From NCBI RefSeq assembly GCF_021155775.2, contig NC_060238.1:13213042-13277041 (forward strand): a stretch of DNA of 64,000 bases, written 5' to 3'. The notes beneath the pieces were generated by a model. The model ran no database searches. It saw nothing but the letters and a program-made list of their open reading frames with translations, and was not told the origin of the DNA. The position numbers and the translations under genes were made by a program. This document shows positions 44,786 to 55,078 of the stretch, in pieces. This DNA is from Neodiprion pinetum. Lineage: Eukaryota > Arthropoda > Insecta > Hymenoptera > Diprionidae. Position 1 is the stretch's first letter. Each line of letters starts with the position of its first letter.

Positions 44786-47491
44786 CAATCATATTTTTAA
44801 TTATAAAATCAGTGTGAATTTTTTCAGAATTTTGAAAGAAGCGTTTTCGGAATTGGTTTTTCATTTTTTTTTCTCTTTCAGTGGTGGCTAAAGAAATCTG
44901 CAAAAAATTCCGACACTGTTTGAAGTCGATTGAAACCGTGGTTTCAACATCATACTAAGCAATTATCAAAATCGAAGAGGGTGAGGTACATGGGTTGCAA
45001 ATTTGACGTGGAATTCCCCATATACAATGTATATCTATTAGGATGGTCGTTAAACGGTTTTTTTACGTTAATGGCTTTGAATATAAAAAACTATCTCTAA
45101 TTTTTTCAGATTTTCATTTCGAGCTCTTAGTGGCCTTATGTGATTTTCTTTTTAATTAGAAAAAAAGGCAATTTTATGATTTCCGGAATCTCGCATATCG
45201 ACAGTGGTCTCAGATAGGAAATAACCTCAGAATTAGGGAAAAAATAATTAAAGAAATCCCACCTGTGCGCAAAATTGTTAAGAATCGATTTCAATACCAA
45301 AAAATTAGGGAAATTTTGAAATTGAGGAAAATGTTTTCCCAAAAAAAACTGAAAAAATGATCGAAAATGTGTACTATATTCTTGGGCACTAGAATGGAAT
45401 TCCCCACACATCTTCTTCCTATACAATCAAAAATAAAAATGTTTGACAATACAAGGAAAATTAAATAAAGTATAAAATACGACTACAGGTCCTTCCCTTT
45501 TTTTCTCTTCTTAATCTATAAAGTAAATAGACGAGCGTCAAGCCTGCCGGTTTTTTCATACATGTAAAATAATTATGTAATTCACTTACCATCTTGATAC
45601 CTCGAGAGCTGCTGGCACTAAACTGAACACTGTGAAACCTCTTAACTGGCGGCCAATATCAGAAAAGGAGAAGGGTCCATACATTGTTGCTACTGAAATA
45701 ATTTTGTCGTTCCGATCTCGCATCTCTCAAAATTCTTAAGAAATGTTTGTCAAGACTGATATAAAATGGGCATGTTTTTTTTTTAATAAGGAAAAGTTTT
45801 GACGGTGATGGAAAATAGAGGTTACTAAAAACAAATGTATTGTTTTTTAATAACACCGGCCCAATTAAATTTTAAAAGGCTTATGGTTGAATAAACTTCA
45901 GATTTGGGTTTAGCGGACCAAAATGCATAAAAATCATACTTGGTCTACAGTTTCACAAATTTTTTTCTTACCAAAACTGCTAATTTTTGGCGATTTTTAT
46001 GGTTTTTTGCAATTTACTCAAAATTTTGAGGGTGTACGGGCAAAACTGACTTCAGATTCGGATTCAGCGCGTCAAAATACATAAAGATAGGTAGGTCCGG
46101 TCAAAAGTACAGACCACTTTTTTTTTGTGGGCCGGTGTTATTAAAAAACAATACATTTGTTAAAAAAAAATTTGTTAAGAAAAAAAAAAAATTAAAAAAG
46201 AGGCGCCAAAAATGGGGAACAAATCGATTCACTCTCGGAATTTTATTGTTTCAATTATTTGTTCTCTTCTGGGTTACCCCCACTACAAAAAAGGTGGGTT
46301 CAGTAAAAAAAAAGCAAAAGGAAAGAAGGAAAAAATCGACCGGCTCTCGAAATTTTCTTTCTTTCATTTGTTTTTTCTCTCCGAAAGTACAAAAAAAAGC
46401 CGGGATTGAATTAAAAAAAAAAAAAATAAAGAGTGAACTGCGATCGAACCCGTGTCCCGCATCACTCCATCCTCATGTTTTTTTTTTTTTTTTTTGAGGA
46501 GGAGGAAACCACATTTCTTTAGATGAACAATAAATGTACAATATTTATAATGTTGCACTTGTAATTATCTTAGTTTATGTAACTCCGGCTTAAATTTTGA
46601 GCTCAATCTAACATTTTGTTTTACATTAAGTGGTTAACTTATTTTTTGGTGTTTTGTTTAAGACTTGAATGCAGTATTATAGCAAAGGCAGCAGTAATTA
46701 ACTTAAATACAAGAAAACTTCGCGCAAAAACCTGTTATTGAAAATTCATCCTCGTGTGGTATCCACTCAGCCACACCACAGCTACGTTCGTGATCGCGCG
46801 GTTGCTCGGTATGCTTATGGAGCTTGCTTGGAATTCGCTGATGGTTCTCTGGAAGATTCAGTTCGAGAAAAAAAAAAATTTCCCCTAACCACTTGCCCAT
46901 TGCACATTTTGCATAATTGTTATCGAGCTGGCTTCGTATATTTTTCCGTAGACTGCGTGTAAAAATATTCGAGAACACCAGGCGTCACATATTTTCATAT
47001 CAATAAAAAAATAATATTTATTAAAAAAAAGAAAAAAGTATTCGGGCTGGGAATGGTTAATTATTTTGGTTCAGCGTCCGCTTATTGAATCCAAGATTCA
47101 TCAAATCTGGAGATACTTTTATTCGCTGACATTAATAACTGAAACAAAAAAAATCCCAATACTTGCATTCCTGGAAACATCTGTGCGAGCGGGGACAAGG
47201 ATGCGATTGTCAACCACTTGCTCGAGCGGCCGAGTATATCTATATATACACGATTGTGGGCCACCTTCGGTGCATGGCCGCCTAGGTGTCAGGTCGGAAA
47301 TGGGCCACCTTCGGTGCGTGGTCGCCTAGGTTTCACGTCGACGCTCCAACCTAGCTGGTATCGTGAAAAGCCGAGCGTTGGAGATCTCCCTACTCATCTC
47401 TGATGAGAATTTCGTTCGCTTTTGTTCAAGGGTGTAAGGCATAGACGGAGAGACGGTCAAGCATATAGAACTGTTACGTTGCACCGGCATA
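44786..47491. other. AT-rich non-coding stretch with poly-A/T tracts
   Basis: No gene recognised. Long A or T runs (for example 46164-46200 and 46479-46494) produce spurious lysine-rich frames. A two-copy direct repeat around TGGGCCACCTTCGGTGC lies at about 47258-47340. A 34-bp inverted repeat is listed separately. Confidence 0.4.
45830..46161. repeat. 34-bp perfect inverted repeat enclosing about 264 bp
   Basis: 45830-45863 (AACAAATGTATTGTTTTTTA, then ATAACACCGGCCCA) is exactly complementary to 46128-46161. It may be the ends of a small MITE; no clear target duplication. Confidence 0.7.
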
Positions 47492-48500
47492 TGAATCACT
47501 CCACGTCAAACCGAACGAAATTGACTACAAATTTTCATCGATCTTTTCGATTGTGGTGAATTTTTCAACGGATTCTGTGGGTGAAATAAAATCATACAAT
47601 GATTCTTTTAATTTCTTTCAACCTTTATTATTTCAAAAGTTATTTCAGGTTGTAAATTGCCCAAAATACCAAAAACCACCAAACGCGTACTGCTTCAAAT
47701 CTTTATATCTCAGGTCTTATTTGTCTGATCAACTCATTCATGGGTTCAAACTTACCTCTCGAATACTATCGGAATTATATAATTCATATGAATTTATATA
47801 AATTTAAAATCAATAGTATTTTAGATGTAAATTTGATATAGTATTAAGAATTCATATCATGTAGTAATATAATACGAAGAGTTTAAAAAACAATTCAAAC
47901 CAGTGGAATCTGTTGGTTCTCAATAAACATTATTTCCATTTCATGTGTGATTGGTATAAGATTGATCCACGCCGCTTGCCAGATAACTCGATTGTCGGCG
48001 CACGCGCGCGCCTCTGCTCGATCATTAACATTCAAAAAATACTCTCCAGTAATTCTCTAATTTGGAACTTACCTATCTCATAGGGAATTGGTCAAGGAAA
48101 ACGCTTGTATTTTTTTGAGAATTTTACAACGGGGTTTCGATTAGGAAAATCGTGTTTGAAAATTAATTGCTTATAATAATCTTCAATTGTTGTTATTATA
48201 AGATTTATAGTAGCATAAAATGGAAGCCCAATTCCAGCTGTTTCGAATGAACCCATGAACGAGTTAGTCAGACAAATAGAACTTGAGATATGAAGAGTTG
48301 AAGGAGAGCGCGTGGCGGTTTTTGGCATTTTAAGCAATTTTTAACCTGGAATAACTTTTGAAATATTGAAGGTCAAAGAAATTACAATTGTTTGATGAAT
48401 TTATTTCACCGATAGAATTCTTAAGAAAAAATTCACAACAACCGAAAAGATCGATGAAAATTTTTGGCCGATTTCGTTCGGTTTGACGTGGATTGACTCA
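47492..48500. mobile_element. TA-flanked MITE with long inverted repeats, 1009 bp
   Basis: Ends TGAATCACTCCACGTCAAAC and its near complement (GTTTGACGTGGATTGACTCA); TA flanks at 47490-47491 and 48501-48502. The arms are imperfectly complementary for about 270 bp. No transposase. Confidence 0.75.
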
Positions 48501-48502
48501 TA

Positions 48503-49741
48503 TGCACGTCGCAATGAACCCCAAACCCGCTAAGCGAGGCCGAACAGGGCCGAGCTACCCTGAATATACCCCAATTCGTGCGGCACTCTGGTACGATAGT
48601 CTAGTCAACAAGCACTGTTTTTTACGATTTTCCGTTACGATTCTCTTAAAAATACCTGTACCTGTATGTTACTGCAAGGTATCGAATTAGTTAAATGTGT
48701 GTCTCGCGACACTCAAAACCGTCCTCACGCATGGACCCACACTTGCGTGCAATGTTTACTTGCCGTCTCTGCGTCAAATCTCGCCGTTCGCCCGTGTCGC
48801 GACTCAAAACCTATCAGCTGTATCTCATGTATTGTCTACTCTCTCGAAATCATGTATGTGTGTAATCTATGTGTTCTCTCGCTCTGTAAGCCATCAGTCT
48901 GTGTAACGTTCTCTTGCGATACGGTCTGTATCGCTGCATCAATAACAATCAAAATCTCGGCTATTGTTAATCATTATCCCTCTCGATCACAACATTATTT
49001 CGTTTCATTTACACTCGTCCTCAATCACTAGCTCGCGGATACTATGTCGATGATCCATATCTTTTTGCCATCTCTCTAAACAGTTTGTACCATCGAGGAA
49101 TCGTTTGTATCTGTTTGTACCAACGAATAATCGTTTGTACGAGTGGTCTAGTCAACAAGCACCGTTTTTTACGATTTTCCGTTACAATTCTCCTAAGCAT
49201 ATGGTTGAACCGTCATTCGATTCGAAATCGCGTGTTCGAACTTCACAAGAAAATTCAAGATGGGGAACAACAAAATGCAATACATAAATAATTTTGGGAA
49301 AAAAAAAGATTTAGTTTTTCGCGAATATCTCGAAAACTATTGCACATGTTACGTCCTCCAGACCTTAGATTCTTTTCCCACACTACTACTTCTACCTTAT
49401 ACCCTGTATTCATTTCTTATCACTTCACTGTCTCAGTTTCCATAACGCGTCAGCAGAATGCTCCCTCTGCCCCTGCACTGCAGCCAGCCAGTCCTTCGCA
49501 TGCTTCTCCCCATATACTAACTCTCAAGTCTTCACTCATTCAGACAATATTATATTCATCTCTCTCCCCTATTTCTCCCTCTCGTCTTCTCGTTACACTC
49601 TCCATATCTTTGAAAATAAATCAATTGTACACGCAACATTCATATCCTCAATATAACTTTCTCTCGTTTCCTCTGATTCTTCGTAGTCTTCTGTAGTCGA
49701 CGTGTGTAGAACCCGAAATAGGCAGTAATAACATCACGGCA
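48503..49741. other. Non-coding stretch with a 50-bp direct repeat
   Basis: CTAGTCAACAAGCAC.GTTTTTTACGATTTTCCGTTAC occurs at about 48600-48640 and 49148-49188, about 548 bp apart, and may be the ends of a short LTR-type or other element. A smaller repeat (TGTACCA.CGA..AATCGTTTGTA) lies at 49085-49141. No gene. Confidence 0.45.
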
Positions 49742-49792
49742 GTAGATGAGCAAGGGGGGTTCTGGATAGAAACACCTTCTTTACCGACCAAG
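49742..49792 (+). repeat. Fragment of the large foldback element end (copy C)
   Basis: GAGCAAGGGGGGTTCTGGAT and AAACACCTTCTTTACCG match the left ends of copies A and B; the sequence then passes into the minisatellite. Confidence 0.6.
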
Positions 49793-49798
49793 CCGACC

Positions 49799-50395
49799 AG
49801 CGGTCATTTCGACGGCAGCCATTTTTTTTTGATGGCGGCCATTTTGATTTTTTCGATGAGCGGGCAATTTTGATTTTGTGATGATGGCCATTTTGACGGC
49901 GGCCATTTTTGATGGCGGTCATGATTTTTTCGATGGCGGCAATTTTGATTTTGTGATGGCGGCCATTTTGACGGCGGCCATTTTTGATGGCGGTCATGAT
50001 TTTTTCGATGGCGGCAATTTTGATTTTGTGATGATGGCCATTTTGACGGCGGCTATTTTTGATGGAGGCCATGATTCTTTCGATGGCGGCAATTTTGACG
50101 ATGGCCATTTTGACGGCGGCCATTTTTGATGGCGGTCATGATTTTTTCGATGGCGGCAATTTTGACGATGGCCATTTTGACGGCGGCCATTTTTGATGGC
50201 GGTCATGATTTTTTTCGATGGCGGCAATTTTGATTTTGTGATGGAGGCCATTTTGACGGCGGCCATTTTTGATGGCGGTCATGATTTTTTCGATGGCGGC
50301 AATTTTGGCGATGGCCATTTTGACGGCGGCCATTTTTTGATGGCGGTCATGATTTTGTGATGGCGGCCATTTTGACGGCGGCCTTTTTTTTTGAT
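49799..50395. repeat. Minisatellite rich in GCCATTTT / AATGGCGG
   Basis: Units of two lengths (about 82 and 97 bp) share GACGGCGGCCATTTTTGATGG, GTCATGATTTTTTCGATGG and CGGCAATTTTG; the longer unit adds ATTTTGTGATG. Each unit holds several GCCAT cores. Many unit lengths keep a frame open on both strands, but the resulting Asp-Gly-Gly or Lys/Arg-rich peptides look like repeat artefacts. Confidence 0.85.
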
Positions 50396-51015
50396 ATATA
50401 GCCAATAGTTTGCCCCAGGCGAAAAATAATATTTTCCACGTACTTCGAATACATTCTTTTACGTTAATGGACCGGATGGTGACATCGCGATTAGATAGAC
50501 AGGGAATGCCGATGACGATCCGTAAACTTTCACGCTAATAGTACGTACTTCGAATACATTCTTTTACGTTAATCGACCGGATGGTGACATCGCGATTAGA
50601 TAGACACGAAAAACAATATTTTCCACGTACTTCGAATACATTCTTTTACGTTAATCGACCGGATGGCGACATCGCAATTAGATTTCGCGCTAATAGTTTG
50701 CCTCAGACGAAAAATAATATTTTCCACGTACTTCGAATACATTCTTTCACGTTAATCGACCGGATGGTGACATCGCGATTAGATAGACACGAAAAACAAT
50801 ATTTTTCCACGTACTTCGAATACATTCTTTTACGTTAATCGACCGGATGGCGACATCGCAATTAGATTTCACGCTAATAGTTTGCCTCAGACGAAAAATA
50901 ATATTTTCCACGTACTTCGAATACATTCTTTTACGTTAATCGACCGGATGGTGACATCGCGATTAGATAGACAGGGAATGCCGATGACGATCCGTAAACT
51001 TTCACGCTAATAGCC
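50396..51015. repeat. Tandem repeat with alternating 101- and 82-bp units
   Basis: CACGTACTTCGAATACATTC recurs (with small changes) at about 50437, 50543, 50624, 50725, 50808 and 50909, so spacing alternates near 101 and 82 bp, a higher-order unit of about 184 bp. It contains TTACGTTAATCGACCGGATG and GACATCGCGATTAGATAG. It ends about 75 bp before the Polinton promoter. Confidence 0.85.
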
Positions 51016-51089
51016 CAGAGCGGAAATTTCACATTCGAAAAAAATATTAATAGAATTCCAGATTCTAGAAGTTTCTCAAGGAATACGGA

Positions 51090-51097
51090 TATAAAAG
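51090..51097 (+). promoter_or_regulatory. TATA box candidate of the leftmost Polinton gene
   Basis: TATAAAAG lies 45 bp upstream of the ATG at 51142, in the right orientation and distance for an RNA polymerase II core promoter with a short leader. Confidence 0.5.
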
Positions 51098-51141
51098 ACT
51101 GAAATTCAGGCTCGAAAGACAGTCTTGTACCTTCAGCTCTC

Positions 51142-51303
51142 ATGAAGAGAACTCCAAGTAAAGCAGAACTAAAACAGCGAATCGATCTGTTCCTAAAAAA
51201 TATTCACGACTTGAAAACCATTGTGAATCAGAAGTCAGAACTAAGCACAGTGACAAAAAAGTTTGCAAATCTAAATTTATCAAAAAAAACACGTAACTGT
51301 TGA
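51142..51303 (+). CDS. Small coiled-coil protein, Polinton-associated (53 aa)
   Basis: The ATG at 51142 follows a TATA box candidate by 45 bp and the frame stops at 51301-51303. The peptide MKRTPSKAELKQRIDLFLKN is followed by further heptad-like Leu/Ile spacing and a basic C-terminus. I do not recognise a family. It lies 11 bp from the next gene's ATG. It may be a DNA-binding or structural accessory protein, or a non-functional small frame. Confidence 0.45.
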   Translation: MKRTPSKAELKQRIDLFLKNIHDLKTIVNQKSELSTVTKKFANLNLSKKTRNC

Positions 51304-51314
51304 ACATTAAAAAA

Positions 51315-51635
51315 ATGGATTTCACAAAATTGAACAAAGTGGCAAGCATGGCCGATTTTCTACCGACAAAGAAATTGACCGAGCTGGAAATTTTCAAAAT
51401 ATACAAAGTCACCAATATTCGACGAGTTCAAACGAGGTTTGGACAGCGTATCGTCACAGATCTGAACGACGAATTCAGCATCTTCTTACCGGCACGGGTT
51501 GCGCGAATGCTCAACGAGGACGAGACTCAGTACCAGAAATTGGTGCAGACGACGGAGGAGGAGCGGCTGCTCTTGCAATATCTGGGCGGCCAGTATGAGC
51601 AAATCGAGTTCAAAGATGCGTCGGCTCTCGCCTAA
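51315..51635 (+). CDS. Polinton-associated small protein, possible OB-fold DNA-binding protein (106 aa)
   Basis: I start at ATG 51315; an in-frame TTG five codons upstream overlaps the previous stop. Starts MDFTKLNKVASMADFLPTKK, then IFKIYKVTNIRRVQTRFGQR and VTDLNDEFSIFLPARVARML. The beta-rich pattern with alternate hydrophobics and a basic, aromatic strand resembles single-strand DNA-binding OB-fold proteins. Proteins of this appearance accompany insect Polintons, to my recollection. The role is an inference; it would suit replication, for which the polymerase is missing nearby. Confidence 0.6.
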   Translation: MDFTKLNKVASMADFLPTKKLTELEIFKIYKVTNIRRVQTRFGQRIVTDLNDEFSIFLPARVARMLNEDETQYQKLVQTTEEERLLLQYLGGQYEQIEFKDASALA

Positions 51636-52157
51636 CTTGTACACCGTACCAGGACAACGTGTACAGCGTCTCCTTACACCACTGTTCCAATTATATATAT
51701 ATGTATAGAAGAATCAATTACAATAATTAACATTGATCGATGTAAAAAAAAAAAAATGAAATGTTTTATTGAATAAACAAAAAAATGCGTATACATTTTT
51801 TTTTTTGTTCTCTTCACCCTTTTAGTTCACTAATGATCTGAAACAGAGAAAAGCAGCGATTGCGATTTCGATCCCGTGCGTTCTCCATCGTTTTGACGAT
51901 ATTTGAGTATGTTTCAGCAGCCATGACTTTAACGCTGATATTTGTAGAACTTTGATGAACTTTTGACTTGCATGTGTCGTGTAAGACTGATGAGTCTCGG
52001 CGTTGAATTCTGGAAGGTTCTGAAATAAACTCTTAACTAGCGGGACAGAGGTTCTGAATAAACGGTTGTTATTGACGATGCAAAATATTTTATTGAAAAA
52101 AAACAGCTCAAGATTACAGTTTTACATGAAATTCGTAATGCTAATGTATGAGTGTGC
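51636..52157. other. Spacer between convergent Polinton genes
   Basis: Non-coding; holds AATAAA at 51773 on the plus strand after gene 51315-51635 and A/T runs. Probably 3' ends of the converging transcripts. Confidence 0.4.
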
Positions 52158-52718
52158 TTACTCAACGGTATCGCATCCATGCGTTAGACAATGAGAATGA
52201 ATAACTGTTCGAGGAGATACCGATTGTCTTTTGTGTTTGAGTAAAAAATTTCGCAGTAACAATACGTTTTGGGCTGCACAGTTTGGACGTAATATAGCGT
52301 GATGCGTACAGTTTGAATTCGTGTCCGACATTTCATTCAACTTCTGCAACGACGGACAACTCAAATCCATCATTTCAACGACTTCAACTTTTTCACCCAG
52401 AAGTTTCTGCAGCCAACTTTTCTTCTCCAAACCTTTTACGTAAACTGTTGAAGCCTTACGCAGCAGCGTACATTCGATGGCGAAGTCGAGCTTCTCGAAA
52501 GGTAAATCACCACCTTCCCAGGATAGTCCATGATAATTCCGTGACAGCCACAAATTGTCGCTTTTGAACGGAGCACGTAAACAATTCCAATCGTACAGAG
52601 GTTCGAAGAGAAAAATTGACGGGTTGGCCTCTTCGTCGAGTGACACAACTGCCAACTCTTTTGGTGTAAAACCGGAACCCTGTCTTCTGAATCCTTGTAC
52701 GTCGACTATGAACTCCAT
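52158..52718 (-). CDS. Uncharacterised Polinton-associated protein (186 aa)
   Basis: ATG at 52718, stop at 52158-52160. Begins MEFIVDVQGFRRQGSGFTPK, followed by ELAVVSLDEE; the middle has LWLSRNYHGLSWEGGDLPF and STVYVKGLEKKSWLQKLL; the C-terminal third has several Cys/His (CPSLQKL, NCTHHAILRPNCAAQNVLLL, then HSHCLTHGCD). I believe similar proteins occur in insect Polintons and are unnamed. The opening with an acidic residue in a beta strand (VDVQGF), followed by KELAVV, could be an RNase H-like/exonuclease fold, but conserved catalytic acids are not proven. It shares the strand of, and lies 43 bp beyond, the capsid-like gene. Confidence 0.7.
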   Translation of the reverse strand: MEFIVDVQGFRRQGSGFTPKELAVVSLDEEANPSIFLFEPLYDWNCLRAPFKSDNLWLSRNYHGLSWEGGDLPFEKLDFAIECTLLRKASTVYVKGLEKKSWLQKLLGEKVEVVEMMDLSCPSLQKLNEMSDTNSNCTHHAILRPNCAAQNVLLLRNFLLKHKRQSVSPRTVIHSHCLTHGCDTVE

Positions 52719-52761
52719 CGTGAAAAAAATACTGAATCGATTGTCACAACGTTCAAGGTTT

Positions 52762-54243
52762 TTATACCAATTTTCTCACCCCACCACTCAGCGGGTTATA
52801 TTCAATTATACGATCATGTAAAATCAAGCAGTAGGCAGATGTACCGGTAGGAAAGTTATTCTTCGCCTCAAATTCGATACGAATATCTACCGGTCCAGAT
52901 TTCAGAGCCTCGTTTTGTTTCGAACAGTCGATGAAAATCAAAGGTTCGTACTGTAGAAATTCGCTCTTCGTCAACAGAGGCTCGGGTTCTTTGCCATAAT
53001 AGGTGGCTTGAAAGTTTGCGTACATCTCGTACAGTAATGCAAAGCGATTGTGACTCATGTCCAAGTTCAGGTTACCGTACGGATAATACTCGGAATTCAA
53101 GAAGAGCTTGACGTCAGTAATGTTACAGTGATCAAGATGACTGGCATTTTTGCCAGCTTTGTTTTTTCGATTCGTTTGAAAACCGAGCATGACAAATCGC
53201 GGTTTTTCCAAATGGGTGGACGTTTTCACAGTCCAAACGTGTTTCGTGGTTGCCGGTAGCAAAGGATATTCGTACAACTCCCAACTGCGGAAGCTCATGG
53301 AGACTGGTGTATCTTTCTCAATGAAATTCAACAGTGCGATTTTTCGTTGATCCGAGAGCTTCACGTAGGGTACTAACCATTCCACCTGATCGATCACGAT
53401 TCTAAAGTCTTCGTCTTGATTTTGAACGATGGCATTCGAATCACTTTTTGATCTTGTAAGAATCAGCTCGTGTTTCGCGTTAACGACGATCTTGCGATAG
53501 TCCTCAGCGAAGCCCAATATCATGCTCAAGGGAATAACTACGTCAAAGTTACCATCGGCATCAGTTAATTTTTTCGTTTCCTGAACATCGAGCCATCCAG
53601 CATTTTCCATAAGCCAACTTTGACCAGGGTTGAGCGAAGCGAAACCTTTCAGCAGGCTGGTCAGACCAACGTTTCTACATTTATCAATCTCTACGGCGTT
53701 GAGTTCGTACCGTACATCTTCGAACAAATGGCAGATGGCGTTATTGACCAAAGTTGTGATCGCTGCTGCGGTGCCGTCCGATTTTTTCGCGTCATAGCTT
53801 GGAATCATAGACTGTTTTGCCGCTCGTATGATTTTGTTCAAGAAAACGTTCTTAGGTTTTCGATACCCCATGCCTAACTTTGTTTTCACCTTCATCATGT
53901 TAGCTACAGCCCAAGCGGCTGCCTTCTCACCCAAATTTGCGTCCGTTGCGAGAACCCGTTTCCAAGCTTTTTCAGCTAATATCTCATCCGCAACGCTTCT
54001 AGCTTCAAGGTTCTCACGATTTTTCGAATACGCTATATCGTGTTCCTTACACGCTGCATCAAGAGGATTGATACCGGAATCGCCTCTCGCGAGTCTTCTC
54101 GACAACTTGGTGCCAGGACCGCAGTACTGGTAACCGGGAACATGCAACTCGATCGAAAGTTTGTTGATAATGCTATTTACCAAACCTTTCCCACTTGATC
54201 GCTTTTTTGACGATCGCTTACGATCACGTGTGTGCACAATCAT
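52762..54243 (-). CDS. Fusion of parvovirus-type phospholipase A2 domain and Polinton capsid-like protein (493 aa)
   Basis: Residues 1-20 are basic (nuclear-localisation-like). Residues 37-115 are a phospholipase A2 domain of the kind in parvovirus VP1: calcium loop YCGPGT (40-45) and catalytic helix DAACKEHDIAY (62-72) with the His68-Asp69 pair. After a basic linker (KTKLGMGYRKPK, 120-131) the protein continues from about 155 as the capsid-like protein: NNAICHLFEDVRYELNAVEI, MSFRSWELYEYPLLP, YPYGNLNLDM, IRIEFEAKNNFP and the C-terminus YNPLSGGVRKLV. Polinton capsids are double jelly rolls; here only roughly 340 residues remain, and the damaged paralogue at 2639-3791 has N-terminal capsid sequence that is missing here. 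The domain would breach membranes during entry if particles are made. Divergent from the ATPase gene; the two ATG codons share CATG at 54241-54244. Confidence 0.75.
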   Translation of the reverse strand: MIVHTRDRKRSSKKRSSGKGLVNSIINKLSIELHVPGYQYCGPGTKLSRRLARGDSGINPLDAACKEHDIAYSKNRENLEARSVADEILAEKAWKRVLATDANLGEKAAAWAVANMMKVKTKLGMGYRKPKNVFLNKIIRAAKQSMIPSYDAKKSDGTAAAITTLVNNAICHLFEDVRYELNAVEIDKCRNVGLTSLLKGFASLNPGQSWLMENAGWLDVQETKKLTDADGNFDVVIPLSMILGFAEDYRKIVVNAKHELILTRSKSDSNAIVQNQDEDFRIVIDQVEWLVPYVKLSDQRKIALLNFIEKDTPVSMSFRSWELYEYPLLPATTKHVWTVKTSTHLEKPRFVMLGFQTNRKNKAGKNASHLDHCNITDVKLFLNSEYYPYGNLNLDMSHNRFALLYEMYANFQATYYGKEPEPLLTKSEFLQYEPLIFIDCSKQNEALKSGPVDIRIEFEAKNNFPTGTSAYCLILHDRIIEYNPLSGGVRKLV

Positions 54244-55021
54244 GTCCGCTCCGCGACTGAGAGAAAGTTGTTATAAACGATGCATTTATGGAAAAATCCA
54301 GCCAGTCACGTTTGAGATGAGGTTCGAGACACAATCGGCCAAGCTGCCCGTGATGAATTTTGACAAATTTACACAGCAGAGTACAAAACGGAAAAAACGT
54401 AATGGCGAATTGTTGCCGAGTAGTGTACGTGCGGTATTCTGCGGACCATCCAACTGTGGCAAAACCAACGCATTATTTGCGCTTATAACGCATCCGAACG
54501 GCTTGAGGTTCGAAAACCTGTACGTTCACTCAAAATCTCTCAATCAGCCGAAATACAAGTTTCTGAGTCAAGTGCTCGAAAATGTCGACGGTGTTGAGTA
54601 TTACCCCTTTAACAAGCATGAGCACGTCATTGCACCGAACGAGACGCGACCTAACTCGATCATGATATTCGATGACGTAGCGTGCGAGAAGCAGGATAAC
54701 ATACGCGCGTACTTTTGTATGGGTAGACATCACGACGTAGACTGTTTCTATCTTTGTCAGACGTACGCTCGAATCCCTAAGCATCTCGTGCGCGACAACA
54801 CCAACTTGCTGGTCTTATTCAAACAAGACGAGATGAATCTGAGACACGTGTACAACGATCATGTAAACACCGATATGTCGTACGTAGAGTTTAAAGACTT
54901 GTGTGCGGCGTGCTGGAACGGTGACAAATATGGCTTCGTAGTGATCGACAAGGATAGAGAGCTCGGTAATGGTCGGTATAGGAGAGGTTTTGACAATTTC
55001 ATAAACATGACAAAAGAATAA
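54242..55021 (+). CDS. Polinton packaging ATPase, A32/FtsK-HerA type (259 aa)
   Basis: Walker A is FCGPSNCGKT (residues 66-75) and Walker B SIMIFDD (139-145); a polar stretch (DCFYLCQTYARIPKHLVRDN) with the arginine/sensor region follows, and the end has FVVIDKD. This is the genome-packaging ATPase of Polintons and related viruses, which would drive DNA into capsids. Start: ATG 54242 overlaps the opposite gene's ATG by two bases; a more usual start may be ATG 54317 or ATG 54353 (MNFDKFTQQSTKRKKRNG), which would leave room for promoters. All catalytic residues are present and the frame is intact. Confidence 0.85.
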   Translation: MSAPRLRESCYKRCIYGKIQPVTFEMRFETQSAKLPVMNFDKFTQQSTKRKKRNGELLPSSVRAVFCGPSNCGKTNALFALITHPNGLRFENLYVHSKSLNQPKYKFLSQVLENVDGVEYYPFNKHEHVIAPNETRPNSIMIFDDVACEKQDNIRAYFCMGRHHDVDCFYLCQTYARIPKHLVRDNTNLLVLFKQDEMNLRHVYNDHVNTDMSYVEFKDLCAACWNGDKYGFVVIDKDRELGNGRYRRGFDNFINMTKE

Positions 55022-55078
55022 AATACACGATCTTCGAAGACGACGGAACAGTAGCTTTCCAGAACTAGATGTGTCAAC

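Noticed and set aside
46135..46497. 120-codon lysine-rich frame
   Set aside because: Made by poly-A tracts; no domain.
49734..50405. Overlapping frames encoding Lys/Arg- or Asp/Gly-rich repeat peptides
   Set aside because: Minisatellite units of near multiple-of-three length keep frames open on both strands; no start context or relatives.
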